DNA of 41,013 nucleotides. Source: Hydrogenophilales bacterium (GTDB lineage: Bacteria; Pseudomonadota; Gammaproteobacteria; Burkholderiales; Eutrophovitaceae). Shown piece after piece: positions 34,937 through 41,013 of the stretch. The stretch is from the NCBI GenBank assembly GCA_902601765.1, contig CACKOO010000010.1, positions 1 to 41,013 of the forward strand. The letters are read 5' to 3'. Position 1 is the first letter of the stretch, and every line of letters begins with the position of its first letter. The position numbers and the translations under genes were made by a program. The notes beneath the pieces are model-generated. The model was given only the letters and a program-made list of their open reading frames with translations, had not been told where the DNA came from and did no database searches.

Positions 34937-36004
34937 ATGTTATTTCAAGAAATTATCAATAAATATATTTGGGTTTTTCAAGTGTTTTGTATTGTGGCCC
35001 TGACTTTAATATTTGCGGTAATAATTAATAAACTTCTACGACATTTACTTCACAAAGCGAATGGATCAGCGAATCTATTAGACGATATTTTTATAGAGGC
35101 TCTGACTGGACCGACTAGATGGATGGTTTGGCTTTTAGGAATTTCTTTTGCTGCATATATCATAGGTGAAAAAACTAAATCCCCCATGTTTGATGCGGTC
35201 GGAAGCTTAAGAGATTTGGGGATAATTATCCTATTAACATGGTTTTTACTTAGGTTCTCTAAAATCTATGAAGCCAGATATATAATATTCAAGAAATCAA
35301 AGAATCAAACCGTAGATGTTACGTTAGTCGCACTTTTTGGTAAGTTATTTAGAGCCTCAGTAATAGTCACATCCGGTTTAGTTGTACTGCAGACTATGGG
35401 TATTAATATCGCTGGATTATTAGCCTTTGGGGGCGTTGGTGGTATCGCGGTAGGTATGGCGGCAAGAGACATGATCGCTAATTTTTTTGGCGGACTGACA
35501 GTTTATTTAGATCAACCCTTTAAAGTAGGTGATTGGATACGCTCACCCGAAAAAGAAATTGAAGGAACTGTAGAAGACATAGGTTGGAGACGTACTGTCA
35601 TAAGGACATTTGACAAACGACCTTTGTATATTCCTAATGCAATCTTTACTAATATTACAGTAGAAAATCCATCGCGTATGACGCACCGTAGGATATACGA
35701 AACGATTGGAGTGCGATATGATGACATCGCGGTAGTATCTGTTATTTTGGAGGAAATTCGAGGGTTTCTTGAAAAAAATGTTGACATAGACCAAGAGCAG
35801 ACCTTAATGGTAAATCTGAACGAATTCAGTGCATCATCTGTAGATTTTTTTATTTACGCACACACACGAACAACAGATTGGATAATATTTCATGCGATCA
35901 AAGAAAATATATTATTAGAAATCTCTGAAATTATTACGAAAAATAAAGCGGAAATTGCATTTCCCACAACTACTATTAATTTTCCGGAATGGGTAAAGAA
36001 GTAA
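34937..36004 (+). CDS. Small-conductance mechanosensitive channel (MscS family)
   Basis: A 355-residue inner-membrane protein. Three or four N-terminal membrane helices (about 8-30, 54-76, 85-105) precede the pore helix, ASVIVTSGLVVLQTMG then NIAGLLAFGGVGGIAVG with the Gly/Ala packing of MscS TM3. The beta domain follows: AARDMIANFFGGLTVYLDQP and VGDWI, then VEDIGWRRTVIRTFDKRP and IPNAIFTNITVENPSRM. It ends in a C-terminal alpha/beta domain. It releases osmolytes on hypo-osmotic shock. It is a little longer than E. coli MscS (286), mainly by extra N-terminal helices. Confidence 0.93.
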   Translation: MLFQEIINKYIWVFQVFCIVALTLIFAVIINKLLRHLLHKANGSANLLDDIFIEALTGPTRWMVWLLGISFAAYIIGEKTKSPMFDAVGSLRDLGIIILLTWFLLRFSKIYEARYIIFKKSKNQTVDVTLVALFGKLFRASVIVTSGLVVLQTMGINIAGLLAFGGVGGIAVGMAARDMIANFFGGLTVYLDQPFKVGDWIRSPEKEIEGTVEDIGWRRTVIRTFDKRPLYIPNAIFTNITVENPSRMTHRRIYETIGVRYDDIAVVSVILEEIRGFLEKNVDIDQEQTLMVNLNEFSASSVDFFIYAHTRTTDWIIFHAIKENILLEISEIITKNKAEIAFPTTTINFPEWVKK

Positions 36005-36095
36005 AAATTTTATACCGAATAAAAACATAAATTAAACGGTCAATAATTACTTTTATTTTTCACAATTCTTATGACATATTAGTGAAAAGAAATTT

Positions 36096-37754
36096 TCAGG
36101 ATAAAGATCGATCAACTTTAATTTCGATAAGCAATGGGCCAGGTCGTGTACTAGAATTTTTGAGTAGGTTACATATTTCTTGACTATTTTCTACTCTGAC
36201 TCCTGGCACACCCATGGATTTTGCAAGTATGGCAAAATCAATCGCTGGCTTCATTAGCTCCATGCCAACGTAATTTTCTACTCCCCTAAAGGCTTTTAAT
36301 CTTTGCTTGAGAATCTCATAACCGCCATTGTTTAAAACTAAGTAAGTTATAGGTAAGGTTAGATGTGCCGCTGTCCAAAGTGCTTGAATAGAATACATTA
36401 TACTTCCGTCTCCTATAATAGCAATAATCGGCCTGTCGGGTAGAGCAAGACTTATACCTATTGCTCCTGCGGTAGCAAAACCAATGCCACCAGACGCCAA
36501 TCCAAAGAACTGATTACGGTGTTTGATCGTTAGGAAATTTAGAAGAGTTTGTGTGGAGCTTAATCCCTCTTCAACAACTACTGCGTCAGATGGTAGGTTT
36601 TTCGCAATCAGCATCATTAGATATTCAGGACTTAGTTTCAAAGAATTTGAATTATTTAATATATTAGATGTATAAATATTTTTCTTTGATTTCCAATTGG
36701 TGTTTTTTATTTTCTCAAGACGAGTACGATAAATCGAGAGGTGGGAATCGGTTTGTTTGAGTTTTATTTTAGGAATCAGGGCGTCAATTGTATCGCGAAC
36801 GTTAGCACCAATCGCAAATTCAGTCGGATAGTTCTTTCCGAGCTCCCAGGTTCTTTCAGTAATATGTACAATATCAATATTTTCCGGCAAAGGATCAGTC
36901 TCACTCATGACTGACATTCTTAAAATATCAGATCCCAAGAAAATCAACAAATCATGTTTTACTAGGATATTTTTCACTTGTTCTTGGTTTCGCGACAAAT
37001 GGCCTTGAAAGCAATCATGCTCGCTACAGAAATGTGCTCCATGGGGAACCGTTTGCTGCCATACTGGAGATCCTATCAGTATCGCTAATTCACCGGCTTG
37101 ATTTAGTGCATTTCGTGTAGCTAATTCGTGGCCAGCAATTATTATGGGTGACTTCGAAATTAAAATTCTCTCTGCAACATTATCCAAAACATCATCTGAT
37201 GGTCTAGTGTTGGTGTTAACGCGTGTGGGATTGCCGATGGGAGTATCAATTTGATCATCCAAAATATCACCCGGGAGGCTTATAAACACAGGTCCAGTTG
37301 GCGGTGTTAACGCAATTTTAGCAGCTCTTCTGACAACGCGTTCAAGATCTTGAACCCTCTGGACTTCAAAAGCCCATTTCACTAAGGGAGAAGCTATTGG
37401 CACCAATGAATCGTATAGCATGGGTTCCATTAACCCGTGTCCGATTTCCTGTTGTCCTGCAGTTAAAATAATAGGTGATCCGTAAAACTTAGCGTTATAT
37501 AAAGATCCCATGGCATTTCCAAGTCCTGGAGCGACATGAACATTAGCTGCTGATAACTGGCCGGACGCCCTAGCATATCCGTCAGCCATGGCAACTACAA
37601 TTGATTCTTGCAGCCCTAAAATATATTTAATATATTTTTGGGATCCAATAGCCTCCATGATGGCTAATTCGGTTGTTCCTGGGTTTCCAAACAGTAGGTT
37701 TATTCCCTCGGACCTCAAGATTTCTAATAGCCTATGATTTCCTTTGTTGTTCAT
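36096..37754 (-). CDS. Thiamine-diphosphate enzyme, benzoylformate-decarboxylase-like
   Basis: A 552-residue ThDP enzyme of the pyruvate-decarboxylase/acetolactate-synthase superfamily. The cofactor-activating glutamate is E50 (LGLQESIVVAMADGYA) and the ThDP-Mg motif runs from GDGS (448-451) to NN (475-476), with GDGSIMYSIQALWTAA nearly as in benzoylformate decarboxylase. H73 in NVHVAPGLGNAMG corresponds to its catalytic His70. The region HGAHFCSEHDCFQGHL near 238-252 lies where His281 is found. Position 27-28 is Thr, where the Pseudomonas enzyme has Ser26. A 2-keto acid decarboxylase is likely; benzoylformate itself is not proven. The start is 1 base after the glnS stop, so it is translationally coupled. 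Confidence 0.85.
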   Translation of the reverse strand: MNNKGNHRLLEILRSEGINLLFGNPGTTELAIMEAIGSQKYIKYILGLQESIVVAMADGYARASGQLSAANVHVAPGLGNAMGSLYNAKFYGSPIILTAGQQEIGHGLMEPMLYDSLVPIASPLVKWAFEVQRVQDLERVVRRAAKIALTPPTGPVFISLPGDILDDQIDTPIGNPTRVNTNTRPSDDVLDNVAERILISKSPIIIAGHELATRNALNQAGELAILIGSPVWQQTVPHGAHFCSEHDCFQGHLSRNQEQVKNILVKHDLLIFLGSDILRMSVMSETDPLPENIDIVHITERTWELGKNYPTEFAIGANVRDTIDALIPKIKLKQTDSHLSIYRTRLEKIKNTNWKSKKNIYTSNILNNSNSLKLSPEYLMMLIAKNLPSDAVVVEEGLSSTQTLLNFLTIKHRNQFFGLASGGIGFATAGAIGISLALPDRPIIAIIGDGSIMYSIQALWTAAHLTLPITYLVLNNGGYEILKQRLKAFRGVENYVGMELMKPAIDFAILAKSMGVPGVRVENSQEICNLLKNSSTRPGPLLIEIKVDRSLS

Positions 37755-37755
37755 A

Positions 37756-39537
37756 TTATTTGTTTTTCTTGACCCAAGTATCTCTCAATGTAACCGTTCT
37801 ATTAAAAACTGGAATTCCATTATTTTTTGTATCGTCCATGATAAAATAACCATGGCGTTCAAACTGAAATTGATCGCCTTTCCGAGTTTGTGCGAGGCTG
37901 GGCTCTCCTAATGCGTTAACAATGACCTTAGAATTTTGATTCAAATCGGTCAAAAAATTGTCGCAACCTGAGGGGTTGGCGCTTTTGAATAGTCGATCAA
38001 ATAAATTTATTTCGCACTTAATAGCATGTTTGGAAGAAAGCCAGTGGATATTACCTTTAACTTTATATTTATTAGAACCCGCGGTTCCTGATTTAGAATC
38101 TGGAAAATAGCGACAATAAACTGTTAGTGGGTTTCCATTTTCATCGATTTCATACCTAGTACATTCAATAACGTAACCAAATTTTAGTCTAACTATGTTT
38201 CCTGGAAAAAGTCTGAAAAATCCTTTGGGAGGATTCACTAAAAAATCCGTACTTTCAATCCATAATTCTTTTGAAAAAGGCAGTTTTCGGGTACCATTTT
38301 CTGGAGTTTTCGGATGATTAGAAGCATCGCAGAATTCCTCGGCCTCATTATAATTTTCAATAATTAGTTTTATAGGATTGAAAATAACAAATTTACGATA
38401 GCAAGAATTATTTAGACTTTCCCGAACACAATCCTCGAGTAATGAATAATCAATAATCGAATCAGCTTTTGATACGCCAATCCTGTCACAGAATAATTTA
38501 ATGCTTTCAGGAGGATATCCTCGACGTTTAACACCAACTAAAGTAGGCATTCGTGGATCGTCCCAACCATCAACGTACTTTTCAGATACTAATTGAACAA
38601 GTTTCCTTTTAGATAGCACTATATGCGTGAGGTTCAGTCGGGAAAATTCATACTGCTTTGGTAAAGGATTTTCAAATATCTGATATTTTACAAGTTTTTC
38701 CAAAATCCAATCATATAATACTCTATGATCTTCGAATTCTAGAGTGCACAAAGAGTATGTAATATTTTCTAAAGCGTCCGAAATACAATGAGTGTAGTCA
38801 TACATTGGATAGACACACCAATTTTTACCTGTCTTATGGTGACTATGGTGGCGAATGCGGTATATCACTGGATCTCTTAAGTTTATATTTGGTGACTCCA
38901 TGTCTATCTTAAGGCGTACTACGTGACATTCTTCTTTAAAATTTCCCTTACGCATCTTTTCAAAAATATCAAGGTTTTCCGCTACCGCGCGATTTCTAAA
39001 AGGACTATTTTTCCCTGGACTGGTCAATGTTCCGCGATGATCCTTTATTTCATCAGAGCTGAGAGAATCTACGTAAGCGTCACCATTTTCGATAAACTTT
39101 ATAGCAAACGAATACAAGTAATCAAAATAGTCAGATGCATAAAATAATTGATTATCCCAATCGAACCCTAACCATCGCACGCTATTTATAATAGATTCAA
39201 CATATTCACTATTTTCAGAAACAGGATTAGTGTCATCAAACCTTAGATGGCACAAACCGTGGTAATCATTTGCAATACCGAAATTTAGACAAATGGATTT
39301 AGCATGACCCAGGTGCAAATAACCATTAGGTTCAGGAGGAAATCTGGTACGAATAGCTACTGTATCCTGCTCAGTTGACCCTTTAAATTCAGAATGAGGC
39401 ATAGGTTTTCCAGCCCACTTGCGATTGTTCTGAGGGTTGTTCTTTAAATCATTATCAATAATATTTCTAATAAAATTAATTCCAGGTTTACTCGGTTCGT
39501 TGGACATTAATCCTGAATTCGTATTTTTTTTATTCAT
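37756..39537 (-). CDS. glnS: Glutaminyl-tRNA synthetase
   Basis: A class I aminoacyl-tRNA synthetase, 593 residues. The HIGH motif appears as HLGH (75-78) within RFPPEPNGYLHLGHAKS, and the KMSKS motif as VLSKRKL near residue 310. LRFDDTNP, GWDDPRMPTL and a C-terminal anticodon-binding beta-barrel domain also match GlnRS over GltX. Compared with E. coli (554), it has an N-terminal extension and about 25 extra residues between the NFIRNIIDNDL helix and the HIGH strand. It is essential for charging tRNA-Gln. It lies between an enolase-superfamily gene (37 bases upstream) and a ThDP enzyme gene (1 base downstream), an unusual setting. Confidence 0.96.
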   Translation of the reverse strand: MNKKNTNSGLMSNEPSKPGINFIRNIIDNDLKNNPQNNRKWAGKPMPHSEFKGSTEQDTVAIRTRFPPEPNGYLHLGHAKSICLNFGIANDYHGLCHLRFDDTNPVSENSEYVESIINSVRWLGFDWDNQLFYASDYFDYLYSFAIKFIENGDAYVDSLSSDEIKDHRGTLTSPGKNSPFRNRAVAENLDIFEKMRKGNFKEECHVVRLKIDMESPNINLRDPVIYRIRHHSHHKTGKNWCVYPMYDYTHCISDALENITYSLCTLEFEDHRVLYDWILEKLVKYQIFENPLPKQYEFSRLNLTHIVLSKRKLVQLVSEKYVDGWDDPRMPTLVGVKRRGYPPESIKLFCDRIGVSKADSIIDYSLLEDCVRESLNNSCYRKFVIFNPIKLIIENYNEAEEFCDASNHPKTPENGTRKLPFSKELWIESTDFLVNPPKGFFRLFPGNIVRLKFGYVIECTRYEIDENGNPLTVYCRYFPDSKSGTAGSNKYKVKGNIHWLSSKHAIKCEINLFDRLFKSANPSGCDNFLTDLNQNSKVIVNALGEPSLAQTRKGDQFQFERHGYFIMDDTKNNGIPVFNRTVTLRDTWVKKNK

Positions 39538-39574
39538 TTGGAGTATATATAGTTTGTATTATTCTTTGCTTAAT

Positions 39575-40741
39575 TCAAATATAACTTGAACCCTCTATCA
39601 CAGGATGGTTTTTCAAAAAATTTTCATCAACATCTAAACCTATCCCTGGAGCTGTAAGGGCTTGTACATATCCATTATCATCAATTTTATATGGTGAGTC
39701 CGTCACTAGACTATCGCGAAAAAGATTATCTTTTGAAACATCTGCTTCAAAGTAACCACCATTATCTATGGCGGATAGAAGATGAATAGATGCTGCCATA
39801 TTCAGTCCAGTCTTAGAGCTGTGAGGGTGTATTGGAAGCTTCCAAGAAGAAGCCAAGTTTGCAATTCTCAAAACTTCGGTTATTCCTCCCGCTTTTGATA
39901 AATCCGGTTGAAGCTTTGTGACTACTTTATCCTCAATCAGCCGGTTAAACTCAAAACGGGTATAGTGATTTTCCCCCGCTGCCAGTGGTACACGCCCTAA
40001 TTTTTTTGCCTCAAGGTAATTTCGATGGTCATGCGCTGGAAATGGTTCTTCCAACCAACCTATATTTAGCCTCTCGAGTGTTGGCATTATGTTTTTCACA
40101 TCGTCCAAATTGTACCCGGTATTCGCATCGGTCAAGATTGATACATCATTTCCAAAAACTTCCCGAATACTTTCCATACGCTCGATATCATCCGGTACAT
40201 TATCTCCAATTCTAAGTTTCAGCGCTCTATATCCGGATTCGATCAGTGGTTTTGCCTCAGCAATCAATTGGTCTGATGGTTGATATCCTAGTGCTACCCC
40301 TCCAGCATATGCTCGAATTTTTTTTCTACTACCACCTAGAAGTTTGAAAATCGGTAGTTTCATGAATTTTCCTCGAATGTCCCATAACGCCAGATCTAAA
40401 CCAGAAAGAGCTAAGCAGGCTGCGGGCCCCATCCCGTGACTGGCAAGTTGATTATTATATATAGTTTGCCAAATACCGATAACATCGTTTGCGTCTTTTC
40501 CCTCAATTAAACTTTTGATTGTTGTATTTATCAAATGTGCAATCGCGCCGGGACATCTACCGTGATGTGCTTCCCCCCAACCTACTAATCCATCTGCGGT
40601 CGTAACTTTCACGATCACAGCGTCATTTTTAATCGAATTTCCAATACCTAATCGTACTCGGTTTTTTCCGGGAATGGGAAAAGACGTAGGTATGGCTTTT
40701 ATTTCATGTATTATGAGCCCCTTATCAACCTCATTATTCAC
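39575..40741 (-). CDS. Mandelate racemase/muconate lactonizing-type enolase-superfamily enzyme
   Basis: A 388-residue enzyme with an N-terminal capping domain (to about 140) and a (beta/alpha)7-beta barrel. Metal ligands are D205 (TDANTGY), E231 or E232 (WLEEPFP) and E257 (AAGENHY). The general-acid/base groups are K175 with R177 instead of the second lysine (ALKLRIG), and the His-Asp dyad D280 (QPDLSKAGG) and H307 (IHPHSS). The dyad is typical of the mandelate racemase subgroup, which includes sugar-acid dehydratases and racemases. The KxR pattern makes a simple mandelate racemase unlikely. The reaction begins with proton abstraction next to a carboxylate. It is 37 bases upstream of glnS and 41 downstream of the DsbD-like gene. 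Confidence 0.88.
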   Translation of the reverse strand: MNNEVDKGLIIHEIKAIPTSFPIPGKNRVRLGIGNSIKNDAVIVKVTTADGLVGWGEAHHGRCPGAIAHLINTTIKSLIEGKDANDVIGIWQTIYNNQLASHGMGPAACLALSGLDLALWDIRGKFMKLPIFKLLGGSRKKIRAYAGGVALGYQPSDQLIAEAKPLIESGYRALKLRIGDNVPDDIERMESIREVFGNDVSILTDANTGYNLDDVKNIMPTLERLNIGWLEEPFPAHDHRNYLEAKKLGRVPLAAGENHYTRFEFNRLIEDKVVTKLQPDLSKAGGITEVLRIANLASSWKLPIHPHSSKTGLNMAASIHLLSAIDNGGYFEADVSKDNLFRDSLVTDSPYKIDDNGYVQALTAPGIGLDVDENFLKNHPVIEGSSYI

Positions 40742-40782
40742 TACGAATTCTCCTCTGTTTTTTCCAATATTAATATTTAGTC

Positions 40783-41013
40783 TTAGTATGTAATTTCATT
40801 AATAGCTTTCATTACTATTTTCTTAGTCAAAATTTCTGGAAGAATAATAGGCTGATTGCTGTTAGCTTTGTATATTACATAAACTGGAATTCCCCGTCTT
40901 CCCAGTGACTCTAAACTAGTATTTATCTGAGGGTCGTGGTTGGTCCAATCTGCCCTTAATAGTAAAAAATCCCGAGAAGTAAAAAGCTCAATAATTATAG
41001 GGTTATCAAGTAC
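40783..41013 (-). CDS. DsbD/ScsB-like thiol:disulfide interchange protein, C-terminal end (partial)
   Basis: The last 76 codons of a minus-strand gene that continues past the window end; it is open to the edge. The sequence LLLRADWTNHDPQI, SLGRRGIPVYVIY and PIILPEILTKKIVMKAI matches the C-terminal thioredoxin-fold domain of DsbD/ScsB-type proteins (ADWTxxDxxI, GRxGVPLYVLY, LPEILT). These bring reducing power from cytoplasmic thioredoxin across the inner membrane to periplasmic partners. The CxxC of this domain and the membrane core lie outside the window. The enolase-superfamily gene starts 41 bases after its stop. Confidence 0.75.
   Translation of the reverse strand, partial: VLDNPIIIELFTSRDFLLLRADWTNHDPQINTSLESLGRRGIPVYVIYKANSNQPIILPEILTKKIVMKAINEITY

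Overview
The window is a stretch of an AT-rich gammaproteobacterial chromosome, or of an amplified or assembled contig of one. The evidence is the order glmM-tpiA-secG-tRNA-Leu(GAG)-nuoA..N, typical of gammaproteobacteria with a complete 14-gene complex I, together with PepN, EttA, GlnRS and HtpG. nuoC and nuoD are separate genes, unlike the fused nuoCD of Escherichia coli. The load of phytanoyl-CoA-dioxygenase-like enzymes and the oxidative metabolism suggest an uncultured, probably marine, aerobic heterotroph. That lifestyle and placement are inference.

Layout. 1-841: a rearranged glmM, whose N-terminal middle lies on the minus strand and whose C-terminal part lies on the plus strand, joined head to head near position 255. 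919-17153 (+): tpiA, secG, tRNA-Leu, nuoA-N and a NUDIX hydrolase, tightly packed with several overlapping or abutting genes. 17191-18306 (-): a secreted sorbosone/glucose-dehydrogenase-like beta-propeller. 18432-20384 (+): htpG behind a good heat-shock promoter candidate. 20399-21196 (-): an ECHDC3-like crotonase lacking both catalytic glutamates. 21305-22135 (+): the first PhyH-type dioxygenase. 22136-23153: about 1 kb with no intact gene and some protein-like relics. 23154-23837 (+): a Lys/Ala-rich histone-H1-like protein followed, in the same frame, by a SWIB-domain protein. 23910-25968 (+): a DUF1015 protein and a second PhyH enzyme. 25996-28995 (-): ArsC-family reductase and PepN. 29117-33991 (+): an EctD-like dioxygenase coupled to a COG4091-type dehydrogenase with a SAF domain, then a nitronate-monooxygenase-like enzyme and EttA. 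33999-34757 (-): SDR. 34937-36004 (+): MscS channel. 36096-41013 (-): DsbD/ScsB-type C-terminus (cut by the window end), a mandelate-racemase-like enolase-superfamily enzyme, GlnRS and a benzoylformate-decarboxylase-like ThDP enzyme.

How it works together. The left half is core energy metabolism: NADH oxidation and proton pumping by complex I, with triose-phosphate isomerase and the SecG translocon subunit upstream. The right half is accessory: three divergent Fe(II)/2-oxoglutarate oxygenases, two small redox or decarboxylation modules, and nucleoid-type basic proteins. The points most worth following are the inverted glmM junction (probable artefact), the split histone-like/SWIB pair, the EctD-like/COG4091 couple and the ThDP enzyme/enolase pair that brackets glnS.
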